Under the pieces are notes generated by a model. It was not told the origin of the DNA. It did no database searches and was given only the letters and a program-made list of their open reading frames with translations. A stretch of 64,000 bases of DNA, from assembly GCF_001442615.1 (NCBI RefSeq), contig NZ_LMXN01000002.1:124001-188000 (forward strand), read 5' to 3'. Below, in pieces: positions 28,432 through 36,769 of the stretch (the first letter of the stretch is position 1; each line of letters starts with the position of its first letter). The DNA comes from Algoriphagus resistens. Lineage in GTDB: Bacteria > Bacteroidota > Bacteroidia > Cytophagales > Cyclobacteriaceae. A program made the translations under genes and the position numbers.

Positions 28432-28523
28432 ATGAAACCGAGCATGGCGCAAGCATCGCTCACCGGGATGATCGCAATGCTTTCGAGATTCCATAAGGCC
28501 TTTAAAAGACAAATTATAATCCT
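28432..28523 (+). repeat. ATG-to-ATG leader repeat, single 92-nt unit
   Basis: The unit begins ATGAAACCGAGCATGG and contains CACCGGGATGAT and CGAGATTCCATAAGGCC. It then runs through TTTAAAAGACAAATTATAAT to the ATG of the DUF3823 gene. Related units lie at 44150, 52439 and 56393-56674. Read as coding sequence it is a 31-codon frame (MKPSMAQASLTGMIAMLS...) whose TGA overlaps the next ATG as ATGA. The whole spacer between SusD and the DUF3823 gene is nearly filled by it. Confidence 0.85.
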
Positions 28524-29207
28524 ATGAAAAATCAATTATATCCCCTGATCCTGTTTGCAGTAGGTTTGTTCTCCTGTGAACTGGACAATTATGATGCACC
28601 GACAGCGAGTATGTCAGGCAGGTTTGTAGACGCTCAGACAGGCGGGCTGGTGGAACAGGACCTGATCAACGGTACAGTGATCCAGCTGGCAGAACATGGA
28701 TATGATCCTGTAGGCTTGCAGTATCTGGCAGTTAAAAATGACGGGACTTTTGAGAATAAGCTCCTGTTTGAAAATACGTATACTGTTCAGCCGGTTAGAG
28801 GGAATTTTTATCCCTTAGATGAGCAGGAGGTAAAAATCACTTCGGGGACCACGTTGGATTTTGAAGTTACGCCTTACCTGCGGATAATCAACCCGCAAAT
28901 CTCCTATTCAAACGGAAAAGTTACAGCGACCTTCAGCATCGGGCAGACTGGGGCTGCCAACGTACGGAAAATCGGGCTGTTTGCCCATCCAAACCCTGTG
29001 GTAGGACAACCGGTACAGGTTTATTCTGTAGAAGAAGACCTGAATAGAGATGTGACTGAAGACGAAGTTTTTACTCTTGAAATTGATGTGATAAACAACA
29101 GTTCGATTTTTGGCAAATACAATGATTTCTTCTTCAGGATTGGCGCAATTGCCAATGCTGCCGAATCAAAGTATAATTATGTCACCGCTGAACGAATCAC
29201 CCTTTAA
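28524..29207 (+). CDS. DUF3823-family lipoprotein of the susCD operon
   Basis: The 227-residue lipoprotein (Cys18 in GLFSC) continues ELDNYDAPTASMSGRFVDAQ, the conserved start of DUF3823 proteins. Its N-terminal carboxypeptidase-like beta domain spans about 28-118 and a second beta domain about 120-227. Members are encoded after SusD genes and probably bind glycan at the surface. Its start codon is the end of the leader repeat, so translation may be coupled to the short frame in that repeat. It is followed 5 bases later by the GH71/99-like gene. Confidence 0.85.
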   Translation: MKNQLYPLILFAVGLFSCELDNYDAPTASMSGRFVDAQTGGLVEQDLINGTVIQLAEHGYDPVGLQYLAVKNDGTFENKLLFENTYTVQPVRGNFYPLDEQEVKITSGTTLDFEVTPYLRIINPQISYSNGKVTATFSIGQTGAANVRKIGLFAHPNPVVGQPVQVYSVEEDLNRDVTEDEVFTLEIDVINNSSIFGKYNDFFFRIGAIANAAESKYNYVTAERITL

Positions 29208-29212
29208 CCAAC

Positions 29213-30553
29213 ATGAACTATTATAAAATGATCTTATCTTATTGGATTTCAATCGTATTTCTGAGCATCTTCGGGTGCTCAGAGTCACCTGAGCCAGACC
29301 CGGTTCAAAAACCTGTTCCTACCGACCCACCTCCGACTGAAATAACCTACGATGAAGAAGGTCTGTTATACACTGGTATAGATGGGTTGGTGATGGCAGG
29401 TTATCAGGGGTGGTTTGCTGCCGAAGGGGATGAATCAAACAGGGGGTGGTATCATTACAGAGCAGGATGTGGTTTTCAGCCCGGGTGCTCCACCATTGAC
29501 ATGTGGCCGGATGTAAGTGAATATCCAAAGACCTATCCCACGGATTTCAAATTCCAGAATGGCGAAACTGCCAGGCTGTTCAGCTCATATGATGCAGAGA
29601 CCACGGATTTACATTTCAAATGGATGCAGGAATATGGGATAGATGGTGTGTATCTGCAGCGGTTTGTAGCCGAAGTCAGGGATTCAAACCCTGCCGGTAA
29701 AAGACATTTTGACAAAGTATTGGAAAATGCTTTGGCGTCTGCCAAAAAATATGGAAGGGCTGTTTGCATCATGTATGACCTGAGTGGTGCAGAAAGTGAG
29801 GAAGTCCGCAACTTTGTGGAAAAGGATTTTTTTGAACTGGTAAGCAGGTATAAACTCTTTGACAACAGTGAAAATCCGACCTATCTGAGAGAAAATGGAA
29901 AACCTTTGTTGGCTGTTTGGGGAGTAGGTTTCAATGATAACCGCAAGTATACCATTGATGACGTTTCAGTTTTGGTCAATAAGCTAAAAGGAACTAGAAA
30001 TAGGGTTTCTGTTATGTTGGGAGTTCCCTATTGGTGGAGATCCATGGGCAATGATACTGAAAACAACCCACAGCTCCATGAGGTGATCAAAAATGCGGAT
30101 GTATTGATGCCATGGGCAGTCGGAAGGTACAGTTCCGATAACTATGCATCGGTCTCTTCCCAGACCCTGGTTTCAGATTTACAGTGGTGTAAATCCAATG
30201 AAGTGAAATATATGCCTTTGGTTTTTCCTGGCTTTAGTTGGGGGAATATGAATGAAGGAGCTGAATACAATGCCATCCCAAGGCTGAAAGGTGATTTTTT
30301 CTGGCAGCAGGTCAACGGAGCGGTGAAATCCGGGGCAGAATCACTGTATATAGCCATGTTTGATGAAATCGATGAAGGAACTTCAATTTTCAAGGTGCTT
30401 CATGAAGGAAGTACTCCAGTAAATGGAGATGGAAAATTCATTGGTATTGAGCCTGAACTTCCATCTGACCATTACCTCTACCTGACAGGTGAAGCGGGAA
30501 AATGGTTAAAAGGAGGTACTGGTTTTAACTCCTCCCAGCCAGTAAGACAATAA
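29213..30553 (+). CDS. Glycoside hydrolase family 71/99-like lipoprotein
   Basis: This is a 446-residue lipoprotein (lipobox FGC, Cys22) with a Pro-rich linker and a TIM-barrel domain like the GH71/99 group. Landmarks are DGLVMAGYQGWFAAEGDESN, then DLHFKWMQEYGIDGVYLQRF, MLGVPYWWRS and LYIAMFDEIDEGTSIFK. GH99 members are endo-mannosidases or endo-mannanases and GH71 are alpha-1,3-glucanases, but family assignment here is only to the group. It is the sole enzyme of the SusC/D/DUF3823 set, so it likely cuts the glycan at the cell surface before import. About 30 C-terminal residues look disordered. Confidence 0.8.
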   Translation: MNYYKMILSYWISIVFLSIFGCSESPEPDPVQKPVPTDPPPTEITYDEEGLLYTGIDGLVMAGYQGWFAAEGDESNRGWYHYRAGCGFQPGCSTIDMWPDVSEYPKTYPTDFKFQNGETARLFSSYDAETTDLHFKWMQEYGIDGVYLQRFVAEVRDSNPAGKRHFDKVLENALASAKKYGRAVCIMYDLSGAESEEVRNFVEKDFFELVSRYKLFDNSENPTYLRENGKPLLAVWGVGFNDNRKYTIDDVSVLVNKLKGTRNRVSVMLGVPYWWRSMGNDTENNPQLHEVIKNADVLMPWAVGRYSSDNYASVSSQTLVSDLQWCKSNEVKYMPLVFPGFSWGNMNEGAEYNAIPRLKGDFFWQQVNGAVKSGAESLYIAMFDEIDEGTSIFKVLHEGSTPVNGDGKFIGIEPELPSDHYLYLTGEAGKWLKGGTGFNSSQPVRQ

Positions 30554-30624
30554 CAAAAGAGCAGTTTCTAGACCAATCAATGACGAACGAGGATAGAGAG
30601 AGTCCCCCACGGCGACAGAAGTGA

Positions 30625-31011
30625 GTGGTGGATTTCATAGAGTTTATGATGAAGGACCAGAAATACAACCAGGCCCGGATGTGGTGCGGGCTGATGTGGC
30701 TGGACTTTGAGGGAGATGAGAAATTCGGCAAGCCCTTCAATGAGCTTTCTAGAGAGCAGGTGTTCCAGCTAGTGAAGGAAGTGGCCTGACTGGAAAGGGC
30801 GAAGTCGGAATATCAAGGTGCCGTAAGCTGGTTCAACATGCTTCGCGATATGACCTGTTTGGGATATTTCTCCACAGAAGCCGGCTGGAAATACATAGGT
30901 TACATAGGTAACCTGCCGAATATCTGGGATGGGGTACCGCAGGAGGTGATGGATAGGTACTATGAGGGAAACCTGATCGAAGGACATGAGGAATCTATTG
31001 CTATGTTTTAG
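30625..31011 (+). pseudogene. Gluconate 2-dehydrogenase subunit 3-like, N-truncated with internal stop
   Basis: One frame from GTG 30625 runs to TAG 31009-31011, interrupted only by a TGA at 30787-30789 in place of the Trp expected after EVA. It reads CGLMWLDFEGDEKFGKPFNE and then AVSWFNMLRDMTCLGYFST, GWKYIGYIGNLPNIWDGVPQ. The latter is the C-terminal core of the gluconate 2-dehydrogenase subunit 3 family. The N-terminal signal and about 40 residues are missing and no large FAD subunit adjoins. It is a relic downstream of the glycan-utilisation genes. Confidence 0.85.
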
Positions 31012-31287
31012 ATATCTGCTAGTGGGAAGTATTATCCACTTATTTAGATCATGCTATGGGTAGAAATCCAACACAGTCTAAAGAAAGCGCTGGTTGAAAC
31101 ATGTATCTCAATGGAGCTGGGCTATCAATCCCCATGGACATTTACAAATGCCTGCCCATAGAATGACCACCGTTCCTCAGTCCGCTCCCATAATCCTGAT
31201 ATAATAATTGCCTCAGTACAGGTGCAAGGTATCTGCTTTTAACCATAGGTTAGTGATTTTGGGAGTTAACAGGTCTGGGGAATTCCG

Positions 31288-32715
31288 TTATCTACACAAG
31301 GTCTGTTTGGCCAACATACCCAATACCTTGAGGGATTCGTCTATGCGCTCGCTCCAAGGCATCCCATAGCTCAGGCGTATGCAGTTTTTATATTGGTTTT
31401 GAAGGGTAAACATCCGGCCAGGGGCAATGGAGATTTTGTGTTTCAATGCTTCTTGGAACAGATGAGCAGTATCCACTTTGGGATCCAGCTGAATCCAGAT
31501 TAGGAAACCTCCTGTGGGCCTGCTGACTTTTGTGCCCTCCGGAAAATAGGTGCCGATGGCCTTTAAGTATAGAATAGAATTGGAATATAAAATGCTTCTG
31601 AGCTTTCTTAGATGGTTTTCATACCTGCCTGTTTCCAGAAAATTGCCCACAGCTTCCTGAACTATGCCCGTTGACGAAACAGATTGGTATAATTTAGTGC
31701 TGATGATTTTTTCCTTAAACCTTCCCGGAGCTGTCCAGCCTACTCTATAACCGGGAACCAACGTTTTGGACATCGAGCCGCACCAGAGCACATTTCCGCT
31801 CTGGTCAAAGCTTTTGCAGGATTTTGGCCGGTGATTTCCGAAAAATACATCCCCATAGAGGTCATCCTCTATCAGGGGTATATGGTGGTATTCCAGAAGC
31901 TTTACCACGGCTTCCTTATGCTCATCCGGCATGCAGCTTCCTGTGGGGTTGTTAAAATTACTCACCAACAGGCATGCAGATACTTTTGTGCTGTTTATGG
32001 TTTGTTGCAATGCCTCTATCTCAATTCCGGTTTCCGGGTGGGTGGGGAGCTCCAACACCTGTAATCCCAAACTCTTGGCCAGCTGCAGGACACCAAAATA
32101 AACAGGGCTTTCTGTGACCAGAACATCCCCTTTCTTGGTGATGGACATCAGACTTAAGGATAGCGCTCCCATACAGCCAGGGGTAGTTACCAGGTCATCT
32201 TCACTAAGTTTGCCATCCCAGCTTAGGCTTCCTTTGGCGATCTGGTTTCTTAATTTTTGATTTCCCTGAATACTATCATACATGATCCCGTTATTGGGTA
32301 ATTCCCGCATCGCACGTGTGAGGGACTTGTTGATCTTGGCAGCAGGCAAGAGGGATATATCAGGCACTCCTAACGAAAAATTCACATGGCTGTCTGTACC
32401 CAATACCGAAAAGACACGGGCAATCAGATTTTCGGTTTCATCGGCTCCTTCATCCATTATCGGACGGCTGGTTTCGGGCAGTTCTGGAAATTTCTGATGG
32501 GAATAGCTCACAAAATACCCCCGCTGCGGCCTTGAAGCAATCAGTCCTTTTGACTCCAGGTAATAGTAGGCATTTAAGGCGGTATTCATGCTTACTCCTT
32601 TTTCCCTGCAGATTTCCCGTACCGAGGGAAGTTTGTCTCCTATTTTATATACCTGTTTTTTGATCTGGTGCTCAATACTTCGGGCTATCCTGTGATAAAT
32701 AAACTCTTGGGACAT
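31288..32715 (-). CDS. MocR/PdxR-type regulator (GntR HTH + aminotransferase domain)
   Basis: The 475-residue protein has an N-terminal GntR winged helix at about 1-75 (IGDKLPSVREICREKGVSMN) and a fold-type I aminotransferase domain from about 100. The PLP-binding lysine is K317 in GSMSKTLVPGYRVGW, with LVSNFNNPTGSC and IEDDLYGDVFF in the expected places. Members sense PLP or an amino compound and regulate nearby metabolic genes. It is divergent from the GNAT/DinB/ilvE operon, which makes this operon the likely target. The 5' ends are separated by 111 bases. Confidence 0.9.
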   Translation of the reverse strand: MSQEFIYHRIARSIEHQIKKQVYKIGDKLPSVREICREKGVSMNTALNAYYYLESKGLIASRPQRGYFVSYSHQKFPELPETSRPIMDEGADETENLIARVFSVLGTDSHVNFSLGVPDISLLPAAKINKSLTRAMRELPNNGIMYDSIQGNQKLRNQIAKGSLSWDGKLSEDDLVTTPGCMGALSLSLMSITKKGDVLVTESPVYFGVLQLAKSLGLQVLELPTHPETGIEIEALQQTINSTKVSACLLVSNFNNPTGSCMPDEHKEAVVKLLEYHHIPLIEDDLYGDVFFGNHRPKSCKSFDQSGNVLWCGSMSKTLVPGYRVGWTAPGRFKEKIISTKLYQSVSSTGIVQEAVGNFLETGRYENHLRKLRSILYSNSILYLKAIGTYFPEGTKVSRPTGGFLIWIQLDPKVDTAHLFQEALKHKISIAPGRMFTLQNQYKNCIRLSYGMPWSERIDESLKVLGMLAKQTLCR

Positions 32716-32826
32716 AATTATATCATTCTATCTGTACCCATCAAAAATAGTAAAATTGTATCTGTATTCATTTCCTTTCTTTTTTCAGATTTGCTTTATG
32801 GCAGCTTACCTATTGAATTAAAGTAT

Positions 32827-33318
32827 ATGGAAAAAAAAAGCGACATTCTGATTTCTGAATTCTCCCAGGAGCATTCCCATTATTTTGGATCCCTTAATAA
32901 AGAATGGATCCAGAAGTCCTATACATTGGAGCCAAAGGATCTGGAGCTATTGGATAATCCCCAGCAATCGGTTATTGATTCCGGAGGGGCAATTCTCTTT
33001 GCCAGCTACCGGGAGGAAATTATAGGGACTGTTGGTCTGAGACTCTTAGACGATGGTCAGATGGAAATGATTAAGCTGGCGGTAAAGGAGGAGTACAGGG
33101 GACTGGGAGCAGGCAGGCTTCTATGCCTTGCAGCCCTGCAAAAAGCAAAACAGATGGGAGCAGGCAAAATGGTGCTTTATTCTAACACGCTTCAAAAAAA
33201 GGCAATTGCACTTTATAGAACATTGGGATTTGTAGAGCGGCCTGTGGAAAAGGGAGTTTATGCCCGCGCAAATATCAAGATGGAATATTCTTTTCAGGAA
33301 GACTATGCAACAGATTAA
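32827..33318 (+). CDS. GNAT-family N-acetyltransferase
   Basis: From ATG 32827 this encodes 163 residues. The acetyl-CoA-binding motif is IKLAVKEEYRGLGAGRLL (Q/RxxGxG/A form) and the following helix and strand are KMVLYSNTLQKKAIALYRTL. The longer frame from 32668 overlaps the divergent regulator and lacks family similarity, so it was not used. The substrate is unknown. It overlaps the DinB gene by 14 bases, so the two are translationally coupled in the operon with ilvE. Confidence 0.85.
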   Translation: MEKKSDILISEFSQEHSHYFGSLNKEWIQKSYTLEPKDLELLDNPQQSVIDSGGAILFASYREEIIGTVGLRLLDDGQMEMIKLAVKEEYRGLGAGRLLCLAALQKAKQMGAGKMVLYSNTLQKKAIALYRTLGFVERPVEKGVYARANIKMEYSFQEDYATD

Positions 33319-33817
33319 CTGGTTTGAGCGCAGATTTGAATTCCATACCAGTGTGGCTTCTTTTGGATCCTTGACTGAAAGGATGGCCGAAGCACCTAGT
33401 CTATTCGAGAAAAGAATCAGTGGGATTTCAGAGAAAACCTGTCAGAACAAACCGGAGGAGAAATGGTCGGTCAAGGAGCATCTGGGGCATCTCTCGGTGC
33501 TGGAGCCTGTCTGGAGACTGAGGTTTCAGGATATCCGGGAAGAAAGGACTGTCATGGAAGGGGCTGATTTAACTAACAGGGCCACCCACAAAGCCGATTT
33601 TAACAGCCGGAGCCTAGAAGTGCTTTGCAGCTTGTTTCAATCGGAAAGGAAGAAGACACTGGATTTACTTTCAGGCTTCTCGCAGATAGATTTACAGAAG
33701 ACTAGTACGCATCCACGGTTAAAACAACGGATGAACTGCTGCGATCTGATGCTGTTTGTTGCCGAACATGATTTACACCATTTAAACCAGATAAATAACC
33801 TATTGAACTATGATTGA
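33305..33817 (+). CDS. DinB-family protein
   Basis: This 170-residue four-helix-bundle protein has the DinB/YfiT metal-ligand pattern: KPEEKWSVKEHLGHLSVLEP supplies the first His, and FVAEHDLHHLNQINNLL the C-terminal HxxxH-type pair. ATG 33305 overlaps the end of the GNAT gene, and its own 3' end overlaps ilvE by 8 bases. DinB-like proteins include metal-dependent thiol transferases, but most have no known substrate. It is between an acetyltransferase and an aminotransferase gene. Confidence 0.8.
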   Translation: MQQINWFERRFEFHTSVASFGSLTERMAEAPSLFEKRISGISEKTCQNKPEEKWSVKEHLGHLSVLEPVWRLRFQDIREERTVMEGADLTNRATHKADFNSRSLEVLCSLFQSERKKTLDLLSGFSQIDLQKTSTHPRLKQRMNCCDLMLFVAEHDLHHLNQINNLLNYD

Positions 33818-34871
33818 ATCAAATTTTATCCCAGTAACCAAGGCTGCGGTTTCAGCATTGGGACCGGAAAATCACGGACCTATTGTTTTTGGTAAGAATC
33901 CTACGGACCACATGCTTCAGGCTGTTTTTTCGGACAATTCCTGGAATTCCGCCGAAATTGTTCCTTTTGGGAACCTTATGCTTAGTCCTTTGTCGCTTTG
34001 TCTGCACTATGGGCAGACAGTTTTTGAAGGGTTCAAGGCTTATCGGCAGGCTGCAGGTGGGGTCAGTATTTTCCGTATGGAAAAACATTTTCAACGCATC
34101 AACCGATCCTTGTACCGTATGGGGATGCCGGAACTGCCTGAGAGGCTATTTATGCAAGGAATCAGACAGCTCGTAGAGCTGGAGAAGGACTGGGTGCCTT
34201 TGGACCTGGATGCTTCCTTATACATCCGTCCCTTTGTTTTTGCATCTGAACCAAAACTTGGAGTAAAGGGAGCGAATGAATATCGTTTTATGGTTGTGTG
34301 TATGCCAATGGGTAAATACTATGATCAAAATGTCCGCGTGAAGATAGAGACCGGATTTGTCCGGGCAGTGGAAGGAGGTACAGGAGGGGCGAAGTGCGGA
34401 GGTAATTACGCTGCTGCTATTTTGCCGACCCAGCTGGCAAACAGAGAGGGGTATGATCAGCTGATCTGGACTGATGCAATCCATCACGAATACATGGAAG
34501 AGTCCGGTACCATGAATCTGATGTTTGTTATCGATGGGAAGCTCATCACACCGTCCTTGTCTGGAAGTATTTTGGATGGGGTGACGCGGGATTCCATCCT
34601 GACTATAGCGCGGGATCTGGGTGTTCCTGTAGAAGAGCGGAAAATCAGTTACAGGGAGTTGATCTCTGCTTTTGAAGAAGGGAAGGAAATAGAAGCTTTT
34701 GGGGTAGGGACAGCGGCAGTAATTTCTCCTATAGAAAAGATCGGTGTCAATGGGCGGGATTATTTTCCGTCGGTCCAAGAGGGTTGCCTTTTTCTTACCT
34801 TGAAAAAACAACTGCAGGATATCAGAACAGGTCTTGCCCCTGACCGTTACGGCTGGAATGAAATCATGTAG
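33810..34871 (+). CDS. ilvE: Branched-chain-amino-acid aminotransferase
   Basis: This 353-residue fold-type IV PLP enzyme interconverts Leu/Ile/Val and their 2-oxo acids with 2-oxoglutarate as amino acceptor. The PLP lysine is K195 in TGGAKCGGNYAAA. Other conserved segments are LHYGQTVFEGFKAYR, HFQRINRSLYRMGMP, SLYIRPFVFASEP, MEESGTMNLMFV and EAFGVGTAAVISPI. It is of the eukaryote-like/long bacterial subgroup. It overlaps DinB by 8 bases and ends the coupled three-gene operon divergent from the MocR regulator. Confidence 0.93.
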   Translation: MIESNFIPVTKAAVSALGPENHGPIVFGKNPTDHMLQAVFSDNSWNSAEIVPFGNLMLSPLSLCLHYGQTVFEGFKAYRQAAGGVSIFRMEKHFQRINRSLYRMGMPELPERLFMQGIRQLVELEKDWVPLDLDASLYIRPFVFASEPKLGVKGANEYRFMVVCMPMGKYYDQNVRVKIETGFVRAVEGGTGGAKCGGNYAAAILPTQLANREGYDQLIWTDAIHHEYMEESGTMNLMFVIDGKLITPSLSGSILDGVTRDSILTIARDLGVPVEERKISYRELISAFEEGKEIEAFGVGTAAVISPIEKIGVNGRDYFPSVQEGCLFLTLKKQLQDIRTGLAPDRYGWNEIM

Positions 34872-34885
34872 TGGCTACTACTAGG

Positions 34886-34960
34886 AAATTGATAGCAACC
34901 GGAGCCAGTCGTTGAATAAGGGCAACAACTGTCTTGCTGGTCGGTAATTCAGGCCATTAG
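34886..34960 (+). pseudogene. Decayed duplicate of the SDR gene 5' end
   Basis: Bases such as AACCGGAGCCAGTCGTTGAA and then GCAACAACTGTCTTGCTGG closely match 35849-35910 within the start of the SDR gene (AACCGGGGCCAGTCGTGGAA). The match covers about 75 bases with scattered changes and stops. It is a leftover 5' end, separated from the intact gene by the tautomerase and cupin genes. Confidence 0.75.
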
Positions 34961-35003
34961 CTGTTGCTTAAATGACAAGTTGATAAGTAAAAAACGGGAA
35001 AAT

Positions 35004-35402
35004 ATGCCATTTATAAGAATCAGTTTACCGAAGAAACTCTCACAAGAAACGAAAGATAAAATTTCATTTTCTGTGCATCAATCGTTAATGCAGGAATTCA
35101 ACATACCTGAAAATGACTATTTCCAGATTATTGAAGAATTAGAACCCGAACAAATTAAGTATCCCGAAAAATATTTAGGAATTGAACATAGTTCAGATAT
35201 TGTTTATGTTCAAATTATTGCCGGACAAGGACGGACATTAGCGCAAAAAAAGAAGCTATATAATGAAATCGCCATTCAAATAAGTTCTTCAACCTCTATT
35301 ACTAAAAATAACGTGATAATAGTGCTGCTTGAGAATAACGGAAGAGAAAATTGGTCATTTGGTAATGGTCAAATCCAAGAATTTAAACACTTGGATAAAT
35401 GA
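35004..35402 (+). CDS. Tautomerase-superfamily protein
   Basis: Starting at ATG 35004 the 132-residue protein begins MPFIRISLPKK, which places the catalytic Pro right after the removable Met as in 4-oxalocrotonate tautomerase/MIF-type enzymes. A second strand set (DIVYVQIIAGQGRTLAQKKK) repeats the beta-alpha-beta unit. An upstream in-frame start at 34980 would bury the Pro and is rejected. It overlaps the cupin gene by 4 bases (ATGA). Its base use is more AT-rich than ilvE, and the pair sits between a decayed and an intact SDR 5' end, which suggests acquisition. Confidence 0.85.
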   Translation: MPFIRISLPKKLSQETKDKISFSVHQSLMQEFNIPENDYFQIIEELEPEQIKYPEKYLGIEHSSDIVYVQIIAGQGRTLAQKKKLYNEIAIQISSSTSITKNNVIIVLLENNGRENWSFGNGQIQEFKHLDK

Positions 35403-35788
35403 AAATATCGAACATTGACCAAGCATTGAACAATGTTGGCCTAGATAAAAATGTAGGTGTAAGACTCGCTCTTTTAACAGGAGATGGGGATATGTCTGTA
35501 GTTGCCATTGAGTTGAAGAAAAATCAGCATATCCCTTCCCATTACCATAAAAAAGGAATTGAAACTTATTTTATCCTGTTTGGGGAAGGGATTGTATCCC
35601 TGGGAAAAGTAGATGGAAAGCGATTAGTTTGGGAGTACGAAGAAAAAGTAACCAGTGGAGATTCCTTTACCATACATCCTAATGAAGTTCACAAATTTGA
35701 GAATATCTCTGAACAGAATTTGAGAATAATAGCAACTACACCATTGAGCCACATCGGTGAGGACCGATTTTTTGTACAGGAGAATTGA
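35399..35788 (+). CDS. Cupin-domain protein
   Basis: This is a 129-residue single-domain cupin. Motif 1 is HIPSHYHKKGIETYFILFG (two His and a Glu as metal ligands), and motif 2 is VTSGDSFTIHPNEVHKFEN (the last ligand His). No signal peptide is present. It is translationally coupled to the tautomerase gene. Together they could modify a small oxo or enol compound, but no substrate is indicated. Confidence 0.8.
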   Translation: MKISNIDQALNNVGLDKNVGVRLALLTGDGDMSVVAIELKKNQHIPSHYHKKGIETYFILFGEGIVSLGKVDGKRLVWEYEEKVTSGDSFTIHPNEVHKFENISEQNLRIIATTPLSHIGEDRFFVQEN

Positions 35789-35833
35789 CAACCCGAAAAG
35801 TTAACAAGGCATGAAAGTAATACCAGGTGTGCA

Positions 35834-36577
35834 ATGAAGACAATAGTAATAACCGGGGCCAGTCGTGGAATCGGAGCAGCAACTGCCTTGCTGGCCGGTA
35901 AATCTGGCTATGCAGTAGTTGTGAATTACCTGACCTATAAGGTGGGAGCTGAGTTGGTAGCACATGAAATTGAACGTCTGGGGTCAAAAGCATTCGTGAT
36001 GCAGGCAGATATTTCCAAACCGAATGAGATAACTCAGATGTTTAGTAGGATAGACCAGGAATGCGGCCCCATTCATGGCTTGATAAACAATGCTGGAATA
36101 CTTGAGCCTCAAATGGGTATTGACAGGATGGACAGTGAACGTCTCCTTCGGGTAATGCAAACTAATGTCATTGGAACGATAGTATGTTCAAAAGAAGCAG
36201 TAATCCGTATGTCTTTAAAATATGGGGGTACAGGGGGAGCAATCGTCAATGTTTCTTCAATTGCAGCTAAAACAGGCGCTCCTTTTGAATATGTGGATTA
36301 TGCAGCATCCAAAGGAGCTATTGATACGTTCACTGTCGGGTTGGCAAAGGAGGTGGCTGCGGAAGGTATCAGGGTGAATACTGTCCGTCCCGGGTTGGTT
36401 TATACAGATATACACAAAGCTGGTGGAGAAGCAGGTAGAGTGGATAGGTTAAAGGAAAAGATTCCTCTTAAAAGAGGAGGGCAAACAGAGGAAGTAGCTG
36501 AAGCTATTCTCTGGCTTTTATCAGAAAAATCATCTTTTACCACGGGAAGTTTTATCGATGTTTCGGGAGGATTGTGA
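35834..36577 (+). CDS. Short-chain dehydrogenase/reductase
   Basis: The 247-residue classical SDR has the cofactor motif TGASRGIG at residues 7-14 and NNAG in GLINNAGIL. The catalytic Ser is in VNVSSIAAKTG, and Tyr/Lys are in VDYAASKGAI. Strand 2 ends VVVNY with Asn rather than Asp, which favours NADP(H). The C-terminal FIDVSGGL is typical of FabG-like members. A degraded copy of its first 75 or so bases lies at 34886-34960, so its neighbourhood has been rearranged. The substrate is unknown. Confidence 0.9.
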   Translation: MKTIVITGASRGIGAATALLAGKSGYAVVVNYLTYKVGAELVAHEIERLGSKAFVMQADISKPNEITQMFSRIDQECGPIHGLINNAGILEPQMGIDRMDSERLLRVMQTNVIGTIVCSKEAVIRMSLKYGGTGGAIVNVSSIAAKTGAPFEYVDYAASKGAIDTFTVGLAKEVAAEGIRVNTVRPGLVYTDIHKAGGEAGRVDRLKEKIPLKRGGQTEEVAEAILWLLSEKSSFTTGSFIDVSGGL

Positions 36578-36769
36578 ATAGAGGTATTATGAAAATGTTT
36601 TACGGGGATTTTTTCCGGTACACTTATCAGCTCAATTATGGATTAGCCACTCCATGTAGCACTGGGGTTAATCGCATTGCCGGTGAGGATCCTCGATTTG
36701 AACCTGACAAGTCGGTTTATAAGTAGTTTAAAAGGTAATTTTAAAGTTTACTATAGAAGAACATATCAC

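Noticed and set aside
34218..34811. 197-codon open frame antisense to ilvE
   Set aside because: It lies wholly inside a well-supported gene, has no family pattern or leader, and follows from codon use of the sense gene.
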